A stretch of 64,000 nt of DNA from positions 30,570,409 through 30,634,408 of the forward strand of contig OW203770.1 of assembly GCA_934045905.1 (NCBI GenBank), in the 5' to 3' direction. The stretch is from Leuctra nigra (taxonomy: Eukaryota > Arthropoda > Insecta > Plecoptera > Leuctridae). The notes under the pieces were generated by a model that saw only the letters and a list, made by a program, of their open reading frames with translations, was not told the DNA's origin and did not search any database. Each line of letters opens with the position of its first letter. Position 1 is the stretch's first letter. Below, one piece after another: positions 23,025 through 32,213 of the stretch. The position numbers and the translations under genes were made by a program.

Positions 23025-23161
23025 TGCGGTCGCACAAGTCAATCTAATGGCTTTGAAGATAAATTTGCAATTTTAGAGGACCGTGAAAATACAAATGAAT
23101 TTTTAAAGTCCAATAACAATTTCGATTGTGAAATAAAAATGTCTGGACAAGGGAATGCAAA
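23025..23161 (+). CDS. Gene 3, candidate first coding exon
   Basis: The frame is open from 23019 to the donor GTGAGT at 23162. An in-frame ATG at 23139, in the context AAAATGT, would give the start MSGQGNAK and leave phase 2. Translation from further upstream is also open, after acceptor-like AG sites at 23023-23024 or 23037-23038. Phase 2 matches both possible acceptors of the next exon at 24304 or 24322. The exact start is uncertain. Confidence 0.5.
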
Positions 23162-23633
23162 GTGAGTACCTATTTTAAAATTATTGATAATAGAATACGT
23201 TTCATTAACATAGGTATTCTCGACAGTTTTTCGCTGGAGCATATTGGGTTCCATTATCTAAGATACAATAGACATTCATTCATTGTACCTATCATCACTT
23301 TCTTGCCAAGTAAAAACTTGACACCTCCCTGTTTTTTGCACTTGCTTAGCTGGCGCTATCAACCAGCGTATATTGTTTATTAGGCCCGGTTTCACCAAGA
23401 TTATATACTCAGGAGTCGGGTTAGAGGCGCTAAACCTGGTTTATTTGTTTCGGTCAAATATTTAAAGATCGGTTCGAGGTTCGGTTTGGTTAAAAAATAC
23501 GAAGTTCGCCCAACCAACCCTACAAGATATGTCTAGAAAACAAGAATATTACGTGGTCTAGAACACTTTAGAGACTCTCTCATTATAATATCAGAACACT
23601 TCAGAAATGATTAGAAAACTCTAGTACACTCTA

Positions 23634-23820
23634 CAGTCCGTGTCACACGGAGTTGTCTGCCAGACGTGGCGCCTAATGTTGCAAATAACCGGTTTTTGTC
23701 CATCCCTCAGTCGCTGTGAGCGATCGCGCGACCTTCCGAGACCATCCCTCTCTCTCGGACAAGCGATATATTCGAAATATCTTACCCACTGTACCGGACA
23801 ATTCCGTGCGACACAGACTG
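23634..23820. mobile_element. Tc1/mariner-type MITE
   Basis: The 187-bp element has TIRs of about 25 bp starting CAGTCCGTGTCACACGGAG between TA dinucleotides (23632-23633, 23821-23822). A related 181-bp copy lies at 43899-44079 and, in the duplicated block, at 62651-62831. Noncoding. Confidence 0.85.
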
Positions 23821-24303
23821 TAGTGAAGTGAACTCTTAAATGACTAGGTAGGTATAGAGAAATGACAAGAATTGAATAATAAATAGATTTAACCAGAAAT
23901 GTCAAGTAAATGTAGACTCTAGAAATGACTATTATTATTAGAAATTACTAGAAGTATTAGAAATCACAAGATAAATTAATTAGTCTACTAGTTACTTTTA
24001 ACCATTCTATTATAATTTCCAGAGTCTACGATTTCTCGACATTTCTAGTCGAATCGACACATTTATCAATGACAATAAGAAATTGCATGAATTAATAGAT
24101 TCTCGCAGTTGTTAACAGATAACGCCACCATCGCGAACTCAACACATATTATCAATTAACTTTATCTCGTTACCTAGGTTACCTAGTAATATTACCTAGG
24201 TACTTCCAAAATCTGGCAAATAAGTTTAAGCAATTTAAACAATAAGAGAGCTTATTTTTACACGATAGGAAAATTTGTATAAGGTACCTACCTCCATTTG
24301 CAG

Positions 24304-25513
24304 ATGCAGTTTTATCTCCAGAATTAAACGAACTTGCTGTAAGAAAAAAAAGACGGTGGCTGACGGCGCCCCCCAGACGTCCGAGTTGCCATGTAAATCT
24401 GCAAAGCCTGAGGGAACGGATATGCCGCAGAAAAGGATGGCTGACGGTGCCCCCCAGACGTCCGAGTTGCTATGTAAATCTGCAAAGCCTGAGGGAACGG
24501 ATATGCCGCAGAAAAGGATGGCTGACGGCGCCCCCCAGACGTCCGAGTTGCCATGTAAATCTGCAAAGCCTGAGGGAACGGATATGCCGCAGAAAAGGAT
24601 GGCTGACGGCGCCCCCCAGACGTCCGAGTTGCCATGTAAATCTGCAAAGCCTGAGGGAACGGATATGCCGCAGAAAAGGATGGCTGACGGCGCCCCCCAG
24701 ACGTCCGAGTTGCCATGTAAATCTGCAAAGCCTGAGGGAACGGATATGCCGCAGAAAAGGATGGCTGACGGCGCCCCCCAGACGTCCGAGTTGCCATGTA
24801 AATCTGCAAAGCCTGAGGGAACGGATATGCCGCAGAAAAGGATGGCTGACGGTGCCCCCCAGACGTCCGAGTTGCCATGTAAATCTGCAAAGCCTGAGGG
24901 AACGGATATGCCGCAGAAAAGGATGGCTGACGGCGCCCCCCAGACGTCCGAGTTGCCATGTAAATCTGCAAAGCCTGAGGGAACGGATATGCCGCAGAAA
25001 AGGATGGCTGACGGTGCCCCCCAGACGTCCGAGTTGCCATGTAAATCTGCAAAGCCTGAGGGAACGGATATGCCGCAGAAAAGGATGGCTGACGGCGCCC
25101 CCCAGACGTCCGAGTTGCCATGTAAATCTGCAAAGCCTGAGGGAACGGATATGCCGCAGAAAAGGATGGCTGACGGTGCCCCCCAGACGTCCGAGTTGCC
25201 ATGTAAATCTGCAAAGCCTGAGGGAACGGATATGCCGCAGAAAAGGATGGCTGACGGTGCCCCCCAGACGTCCGAGTTGCCATGTAAATCTGCAAAGCCT
25301 CAGGGAACGGCCGACAACGTCAGAAAGTGCACGCTCGAGAGCGCTCGACGCAAAGAAGCGAACTGCTACGAGCAGCGCACTGACTTGTCCCGCTTGAACC
25401 TCGAGCAACTCATAATGGCTACGATCAACAAGTCCTACAAGGACCGCCAGCTACTTATGCAAACAGAGGCACAGCTGCTCAGTTTCATGCGCCAGGACCC
25501 GACCACTTGGTGA
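24304..25513 (+). CDS. Gene 3, terminal exon with twelve 27-residue repeats
   Basis: The acceptor TCCATTTGCAG (or CTCCAG 18 nt later) puts this exon in frame with the 23161 donor. After a Lys-rich start comes a 27-residue unit beginning MADGAPQTSELPCKSAKPEG, present twelve times and almost invariant; it is Pro/Ser/Lys-rich and probably disordered. The unique C-terminus contains RRKEANCYEQRTDLSRLN followed by a likely helix ending SFMRQDPTTW and a stop. The tail resembles the helical end of some insect DNA-binding or transposon-derived proteins, but that is a weak impression. Two other frames are also open across the repeats because the unit is 81 bp. Another frame reads naturally before the array (DAVLSPELNELAVRKK), and one extra A in the A8 run would shift it into this frame. 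Confidence 0.6.
24356..25311 (+). repeat. 81-bp minisatellite, 12 copies
   Basis: Units start at 24356 and recur every 81 bp exactly, up to the last, partial unit at 25247. Copies differ almost only by a C/T in GACGG(C/T)GCC and one P-to-L change in unit 2. The period is a multiple of three, so unit gain or loss keeps the frame. The low divergence indicates recent expansion or homogenisation. Confidence 0.95.
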
Positions 25514-25672
25514 GCCACCTTCTGGTCTCGATTGTAGTGTTGAACAAGTTGCAAAATTAGTGTTGAACAAGAGCTGAAAAGCAGCTCGTTCAGTCGTGTA
25601 AAAGAGGGTTGCGCACGCAAGTGCAATGAGACAGGGTGACAGCAGTGTGTTGTGTCTAATGTCTGTCCATCC

Positions 25673-25745
25673 GACCCGGTAGCTCAGTTGGTAGAGCTCT
25701 CGCCCGGCAAGTGAGAGGTCTCGGGTTCGAGCCCCGGTTCGGTCG
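25673..25745 (+). tRNA. tRNA-like gene, anticodon GGC (probable pseudogene or SINE head)
   Basis: The 73-nt cloverleaf has an intact A box (TAGCTCAGTTGG), B box (GGTTCGAGCCC), and good D, anticodon and T stems. A T5 run at 25749 would end Pol III transcription. The anticodon would be GGC at 25706-25708 (Ala). Two points argue against a working tRNA: residue 33 is C instead of the near-universal T, and eukaryotes normally decode GCC with inosine-34 AGC. The acceptor stem also has a C-C mismatch and two G-T pairs. Confidence 0.6.
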
Positions 25746-25932
25746 GATATTTTTCACAGCACACATCCCTTCATATCATCCTGACTCCATAGAAGTTTTC
25801 CACAGTAACCTACATTCTCAAGTTGATCTTTATCGATACCAATTCTGCAAAACCTCGTTCAATCTACAAAAATCAAAATGTTTAGAAGGAAAAAACACAC
25901 TGCAAATAACATTTATGGGTTTAACAATCTGA

Positions 25933-25980
25933 TTGAGCGAGCGTAGCGAGCGTCACCACGGTACTCTTATCACGGCAGAG
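25933..25980 (+). mobile_element. AGCGAGCG family, 5' fragment (C2)
   Basis: Begins TTGAGCGAGCGTAGCGAGCG after an A, then continues with CACCACGGTACTCTTAT as in the 5' end of the full copy at 55711. Homology stops within about 50 bp. Confidence 0.6.
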
Positions 25981-26389
25981 AGATATATATATAGATATAC
26001 ACTTACACTATAGCAGAGGTATTCTCACTCCACCAATGAACGTGAAGCCTTTTCGACATGAGAAATAATTGGGGTACCCGGCATCGTTAGCGCATATATC
26101 AGCACTAGTGGTAAAAATATGAACTAACTGCTAAATTTACCCATTGAGCCGTCCTTGCATTTATATGCTATGCACGATCTTCTTTTGTTTTATATCAGCA
26201 ATTAACAATTAAACTATTAAACTATAAAATATCGTCAAATAACAGCTATTCTGCGTGCCAGCAGGCACATCAAGTGTAAACTATGAATTAGCGGTTGATC
26301 CATCGTCAGAGATTGGTCATCAAGTAGTTCACTCTTCACGCTATAGACGTCGCTTAAATCACCGGGGCCACCCAGATTTCCCCAATCAC
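25981..26389. other. No gene recognised
   Basis: AT-rich DNA, starting with a short TA-rich microsatellite. It ends where retroelement coding homology begins without any LTR, so the retroelement is 5'-truncated. Confidence 0.4.
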
Positions 26390-26395
26390 AGGGTC

Positions 26396-27546
26396 TGAAA
26401 AGGGTCTGATGATTTTATCGGACGCATCATCCTACGGACAAGGAGTAGTGCTACTTCAAGAAGACGAGGAGAAGAAGATGAAGCCGGTTGCTTACGTGTG
26501 AAGAACGCTGAGTGACGCGGAAAGAAGATACGCTAATATAGAGCGAGAAGCGTTGGCGTTAACCTGGGCGTGTGACAAACTTTCGAAGTATATCACAGGG
26601 ATGTGCGTACATCTTGAAACTGACCACAGACCCTTAATACCTATCTTCACGACAAAACCGATTGACGATTTGTCCCCTCGACTGCAACAATTTCGTATCA
26701 GGATGATGAAATTCGCGTATACGATAAGCTACACTCCAGGGAAGCAACTTGTGGCAGCGGACAAGCCTCTCAGCACAGAAGTTGGTGGGGAATTGGAAGA
26801 AGAGACAGCCGCGTACGTTCAATTTGTAACCCAGAACTTGCCCATCACGGACAGCAAGTTGGCGGAAGTGTGGGAAGCTCAACAGAATGACAGCTACACG
26901 AAAACACTTTCCATGTATACAGTTCAGGGATGGCCGATGAAAGAACACTTAGGACCAGAACTACGTCAGTATTGGCCTTACCGTGACGAGTTGTCAGTGG
27001 TTCAAGGGATTCTGATGAAAGGTACTCAACTTGTAATACCACCGAGTTTGCGACGGGTAGTGTTGCAGAATTTGCATGAAGGTCATCAGGGAATAACGAA
27101 ATGTCGAAGACGTGCAGCCGAACTTGTTTGGTGGCCAGGGATTTCCTCGGAAATAGAAGCAATGATCAGGTCTTGTTCATCCTGCGTGGAAGAGTCACAC
27201 AACCGACATGAACCACTGAAGCCGTCTGAATTTCCACAACGCCCTTCGCAACGAGTCGCTGTCGACTTGCTCAAATTCAAAAGTTGGTATGTTGTAATCA
27301 CAGACTACTACTCCAGGTATTTTGAGATAGCTGAACTTTCGAGCTTGGATACCAAGCCAGTAGTAGGCTTTTTGAAGCAAGTATTTTCGAGACACGGAGT
27401 ACCAGAGAGGGTATATAGTGACAATGGCCCTCAGTTCAGACACGATTTTAAAGTGTTTGCAAAAGATTACGGTTTTGAACATGTAACGAGCTCTCCAATG
27501 TTTGCGCAAAGCAATGGATTCGTGGAAGCAGCTGTTAAGATTTTAA
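26396..27546 (+). pseudogene. Ty3/gypsy RNase H and integrase, 5' part
   Basis: The reading frame covers the RNase H domain (DASSYGQG, EREALAL, TDHRPL), then the HHCC zinc finger of integrase (LHEGHQG ... CSSC) and the catalytic core with its D, D and E positions visible (VAVDLL, YSDNGPQF, NGFVEAA). The upstream polymerase, protease and gag are absent. A TGA interrupts RNase H at 26499-26501, and a MITE splits the integrase right after the core's last motif. The copy is therefore dead. Confidence 0.9.
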
Positions 27547-28303
27547 GGTGGGTGGGTCGATCGACCATTTTTTCAGATAGTGTTCAATTTTGCTGTACTC
27601 ACTCATTGGTATCCCATAAACAACACTTCAAAAAATAAAATACTTCCCGTGTCTAGTTTTCGAGATAGGCGAATAAGAAAGAAGTATTTTCCCCATGTTA
27701 TCTTATGGCAGGTTTGAAAATTTTTCTACAATTGAAGATTTTATTTAATTGGCTCGATAGATTTTCAAAAAACCTATATAAGAAAGAATCTTTGATATAT
27801 TTACTTTCATTAAAAAAATATAAACCAATATCATCGTGTGCTAAATAAAAAGTAATAGTCGATTCAATTCAAATTGCGAATAAAGTCAAAACACTTTTGG
27901 CAACACGGGAGTGCTCAAGGTAGTTAGAAGGCACTAAATGCCTACTAAAGATACCTTGACTTTTCATGAAAGTAAACTCTAGGTGTAAGCTCAGCAAACT
28001 CAGCCATCATGATTCCGCACAAATTCAAATTTCCAAAGTACGATGTTGCCATATTGTACAGTATTGTTAAAATTATAGAAATATCTTCAATATCCAATTC
28101 AAAACTAACTTCTTTATGGCATTAAAACTGCTCTAAATAATAAGCTTACGTATAAATACCATTTAAATGTTGTCTATTTCAACTACCCAGTATATTATAA
28201 AAGTAAATTATGTGCTAAAAGAATTTATAAACGTGATTTTTTTACACTTAATAAATTAGTGAAAGATCTCCAATACTTCAGAAAATCGATCGATCCAGCC
28301 ACC
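27547..28303. mobile_element. TTAA-flanked MITE inserted in the integrase
   Basis: The 757-bp element has inverted ends (GGTGGGTGGGTCGATC left; right end reads GGTGGCTGGATCGATC on the other strand) and sits between TTAA at 27543-27546 and 28304-28307. TTAA duplication is typical of the piggyBac and Kolobok groups. No ORF of note. A 5' fragment of the same family lies at 21169-21490. Confidence 0.9.
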
Positions 28304-28881
28304 TTAAACTACGCTTGAAGAAAGGAGGCGATGTCGATAAAGCATTGATGTCGTATCGTGCAACTCCTCTAAGTAACGGATTCAGTCCATCTCAGTTGCT
28401 CTTCAATCGACAGATTCGCACAACAGTTCCGTGCACAAGCGCTCATCTGCAGGCTAGAGTTCCAGATCGTAGAGTCTTGGAAGGGAAGGAGAAGTCGGCG
28501 AAAGAAAATCAGAAAATGCATTATGATCGCCGTCACGGGGTACATCAACTTCCAGAGCTGAAGCCGGGAGAACCTGTGTGGATCATTGATCAACGTGTCT
28601 ATGGTCATGTAGTCGAGAAAGCTCCGGAACCCAGATCGTATGTACTGCAGACGCCGTTGGGGCAGATTAGAAGAAATCGTTTCCATTTGATTCCCGCTCC
28701 ACACCGAGAAGGCGAACAAGAGGAAGGTGCAAGATTTCCGTCGAGCGAAGAACCAGAAGCGGTGTCGCAGCCGGCTCCGGATCCAGTAGAGTTTGGAGTC
28801 GATAGAGACGAGGAGTCTACAGGAGTTACGAAGACTCGCTACGGTAGAATTATTAAAGCTCCCACAAAACTTGACTTGTAA
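28304..28881 (+). pseudogene. Ty3/gypsy integrase C-terminal part
   Basis: The frame resumes with LKKGGDVDKALMSYRATPL, the segment after the catalytic core of gypsy integrases, followed by a GPY-like region (LKPGEPVWIID) and an acidic tail ending TKLDL and stop. Taking out the MITE and one TTAA does not bring the two halves into the same frame, so an extra indel occurred at or near the junction. Confidence 0.85.
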
Positions 28882-28896
28882 ACTTTAGAGGGGAGA

Positions 28897-29126
28897 TGTA
28901 ATATCAGTACCTAGTAACTTTAGCATTTGCAGTTGGCAACATTGTAACTTCAGTAACATTTGATATTGTTAGGTAGTCCAGTTTGCTCGAGGCGAGATCG
29001 CAACGTCATGATCCGTCAGTGAGTCGCGTTGCATATTGTTGTATTTTAAACTATGTTCTCAATCAATAAAACTCGTTTAATAAACATTAATTGTGTTTAA
29101 ACATTATTATACATCGAAACATAACA
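28897..29126 (+). mobile_element. 3' LTR of the gypsy element
   Basis: A polypurine tract (AGAGGGGAGA) ends at 28896. The LTR starts TGTAATATCAG, carries AATAAA near 29066 and ends AACATAACA, giving TG...CA borders over 230 bp. No matching 5' LTR occurs in the window. Confidence 0.8.
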
Positions 29127-30224
29127 GATACGAGACGACAAAGAAATGTAGAATAACCCCTCCTGTTAGAATATTCCTAACAGAATATTCCATTTATTGC
29201 CTCCACTGCAAAATAAACGTATTTTCTTGATATTTTATGAATTCAAATTTTTACAACGCGATTTATGCTGACATTTGTTGATTATTTTCTGTACAATAAT
29301 CTAATGGAATTTGATAATATCTGTCCCTTGCGGTAGGACACCAATCACAAACACCTTGGAGCTTCAACCGAAGAGACAGCATAATCCTGTCTCCGTACCA
29401 TAGACATGACGCATATTCACTTCGCACATGTCCTGACCGGACACTCGCTCAACTTATCGTTCGTGCTTCAATGTGGAGTTCGCTCTCTAGCTGCGCAGAG
29501 CGGCATGCGCAGCGGCTGCACCAGATCAGCGGGCATGTTGTACATTGGAACAGCTTCTCTTTAATCAATATATCAGATATTCACTATTTCATAGACTCTT
29601 TTATTATTTTTTAATCATTGAAAATACTTTAATTTACGTGCATTTTGTGAAGGGTGACAGTTAACTAAAATTCAATTGTTTTCCCCTGACATTTCAAGGT
29701 GGTTTTGTTCTGACTTCATTTTTTCACTATTCAACCAATGAGTGAGTCCGGACGTGTATATTCGTACGTCTAGACGTACGAATATACACAGGGATGTAAT
29801 ATTCTTCCTTCATCTCACATTCTTTTATTTAATATATAAAGGAAGATGACACACAGAAGTTAAATTGTACTTCATGATTAAAGCTGTGCGGACGTCTCGT
29901 CTATAATTACTACCTACCTATAATCAATTGCAAGATCACAGAAGAGTTAAGATTTTCGTCAGAAACAGGAAAGATTATCACAAAACCTTACATTCGATAT
30001 CCAATCTCATAGACGAAATGTCAATTTTGAAAACAAATGTCACGGTCTGCAGGAAGAACTACAGACAGTTTGCAATGATAATGGTTCAATAGGTATTTTA
30101 TAAACATTCGCATAGAAGATGTCGTTGCCTGGCAATGTTACCTTAACAACATAAACCCATTTTCCAATGAAACCAATCGACCAATCTTGCTAAAAATCTA
30201 CATGTCACCGACCAGAATAGTAAT
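29127..30224. other. Gene-free; contains a perfect 36-bp palindrome
   Basis: Positions 29754-29789 form a perfect palindrome centred on GTCTAGAC, with half-site GTGTATATTCGTACGTCT and no spacer. The rest is AT-rich without coding evidence; a short inverted repeat (CTGTTAG...CTAACAG) lies near 29162. Confidence 0.6.
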
Positions 30225-30358
30225 ATAAGGTTTGGGAAAAAATTGGCCCGATCCGTTACTTCGTGTGGCAAAAGACGAATGAAACACGTATAACGAAGAA
30301 AAATGACAGAGATTCGAGCTATAAGTTTCAAGTGGAGACGCTCGCTACGCTCGCTTGT
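30225..30358 (-). mobile_element. AGCGAGCG family, truncated copy C3
   Basis: The 5' end (on the minus strand CAAGCGAGCGTAGCGAGCG) is at 30358. The TTCAAGTGGAG block beside it is shared with the copy ending at 37597. The 3' end is missing. Confidence 0.6.
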
Positions 30359-30370
30359 TATAAGTTAAAA

Positions 30371-30372
<2 letters not shown>

Positions 30373-30406
<34 letters not shown>

Positions 30407-30740
30407 TCAGGGATTAGGCTCAGCAGCCTGTTCCGGTTCCCAACGCTTCCTTAGCTGGTAATCTGCTCCCCGGCATCCTAATCAGATGTTTGCTCCATTT
30501 CGACTTATAGTATTTTAGTTTGTCGTGATGCTTTCGATGTTCAGCTCCTGCCGTATATTCGTATTCCTGATTCGGTCTGCCCTAGAGCAGCCCTTTACAG
30601 ATCTGTTGAATCTAATTTCAGCAGATTGCATTAATGTTTTTCAGAACGTTTGGTAGTTACCCACGTTTCAGATCCATATACTAATAATGTAGGCACGGCC
30701 AATGTTTTATTGAATTTCATCCTGGTTTCCTTCCTTGTCT
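30373..30740 (-). pseudogene. LINE C-terminal/3' end with (GAT)n tail
   Basis: On the minus strand, frames read TLLVYGSETWVTTKRSEK and then, after a shift, RFNRSVKGC and RADRIRNTNIRQELN, which form the usual C-terminal tail of RTE/jockey-like reverse transcriptases. The end CCTAATCCCTGAAG runs into a GATGATGAT microsatellite (30373-30404), a known 3'-tail form of such elements. Several frameshifts and stops make it a relic. Confidence 0.7.
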
Positions 30741-30784
30741 TGTTTCGTAATTTTTTAAATCATTAAGATAACATTGTGAAAACA

Positions 30785-31090
30785 CTAGGAAAACGCTCGG
30801 TGTAACGCGTTGATAAGCGAGCACCGGTATGTGCAGCACATCTAACCATGATCTAATCGAAAATCCGTAAATAATACACAAATAATCATTTGCAGAAGCA
30901 CAGAAGAGTTCAATTTTTCTTCAGAGACTGCAAGATTGCCACAAAACCTTACATTCAATATAAATCCAAGATAAGCAAAGACTTTCCAGTCACTCCCAGT
31001 ATCACAGAAAAGTTCAATTTTTCTTCAGAAAATGGTTAGATTACCAAAGCTTACATTTACTAAAACCTTCCAAGAAAGCATCTCCAAACA
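30785..31090 (-). mobile_element. AGCGAGCG family, 3' end fragment (C4)
   Basis: On the minus strand the terminal block AACGCGTTACACCGAGCG then TTTTCCTAG is followed by T, with the hairpin intact. The 5' part is unrelated or decayed beyond about 31.0 kb. Noncoding. Confidence 0.6.
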
Positions 31091-31510
31091 GAAAGAATAT
31101 ATAATCACAGACAGAATATCAATATTGTTTAACAGCTCCTGTCAATGTCAATGGATGGACCATGCTCAACCATAAGCATGGTTAGAAGGAGTTCGGCAAG
31201 CAATCGAGGACGGTATCATCATTGGGGAGGACCAGAACAAAAATTGAAACCTTGAACAGTAATTAGAGAAGAAGTGAGAAAGATTCTTTCGTAAATGAAC
31301 AGTACGGGATTGGTATGAGTTGGTAGAGGTAAATCAAGAAGGGGTTTATTTTGATGCGAAAATACTCTATAAACTATATTCTAAACCTAAAATATCAAGT
31401 CTAAACTATAACTATAAACTATACTTTATTATTTTAAAATGTAATAGCCTTTTAGAAAATTATTTATTTTCATTAGTAGTTTTGGCGCTAGTGTAGCTAC
31501 ACCCACTCTC

Positions 31511-31763
31511 AGCTTTAGCTCCGGTCCATCATCCACACCCGATTCCCGTCACATGTTCAGGGGGCACAGTAGGGCAAGATAGCCGCGAAGATCAAGCATT
31601 GAGCATGTGCTCACCACAATACTTTATGAAATGCGTGCGCGTCCAAGTACTAATGTTCAAATGTTATTTTATAGCTTTAGCTCCGGTCCATCATCCACAC
31701 CCGATCCCCGTCACATGTTCAGGGGGCACAGGAGGGCAAGATGGCCGCGAAGATCAAGCATTA
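31511..31763 (+). repeat. 91-bp direct repeat, two copies 162 bp apart
   Basis: Units at 31511-31601 and 31673-31763 start AGCTTTAGCTCCGGTCC and end AAGATCAAGCATT, differing by a few substitutions. They are GC-richer than their surroundings. No gene is seen. Confidence 0.8.
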
Positions 31764-31927
31764 TGTGAATATTATTGTTATATAACAATTCAAGTAAACG
31801 TTGCTCATGTAAGAGTTGATAATTCTGAAGACTTATTTTGTGACGATCTTCTTGACTTGAGTCCAGTTCTGCAATAATACATTATGCTTCGGACACTTTT
31901 ATATGCACTTGTAGTGTCGATGCCATT

Positions 31928-32047
31928 TCGGTTGGCGTTAGTTTTGGTTAAGCCCCGCGACCACGTCAAGGTCCCAACCGATGCGCAGGGTTCGCTTTTT
32001 TAATGTGGAAGCGCACTACGAATAGAACTCGAAACCACAAAGTCAGT
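31928..32047. repeat. Structured segment 3' of the Helitron, related to 17189-17290
   Basis: Shares blocks TTGRCGYTAGT, AAGCCCC, AAGGTCYCAACC, GGGT, TTTTTT, GTGGAA and ACCACA with the segment downstream of the transposase-like ORF. The stem is GCCCCGCG/CGCAGGGT. On the minus strand the stem is followed by AACCAAAACTAA. CTRR after a hairpin is the hallmark of a Helitron 3' end, so this may be the Helitron terminus, but homology between the two copies runs about 12 bp past that CTAR. Confidence 0.65.
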
Positions 32048-32213
32048 TTGATGCAACGTATGATACTTGATGTTTATGTAAGAAAACGTAAAGAACGGAA
32101 ATGAAATGGACACTATATTTATAGTCAAATATTGTTATTTACTCATTCGTGTAAGAATGGAAAATAATAATAAGATTTGATGGACGGGTGTGAAAATTAT
32201 GAAATAATTTTCT

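Noticed and set aside
24324..25408. Long minus-strand and alternative plus-strand ORFs across the 81-bp array
   Set aside because: The unit is a multiple of three and lacks stops in several frames, so long shadows are automatic. Only one plus frame links to a plausible exon upstream and a non-repetitive C-terminus.
30376..30404. Poly-His coding run
   Set aside because: It is the (GAT)n tail of a LINE on the other strand.
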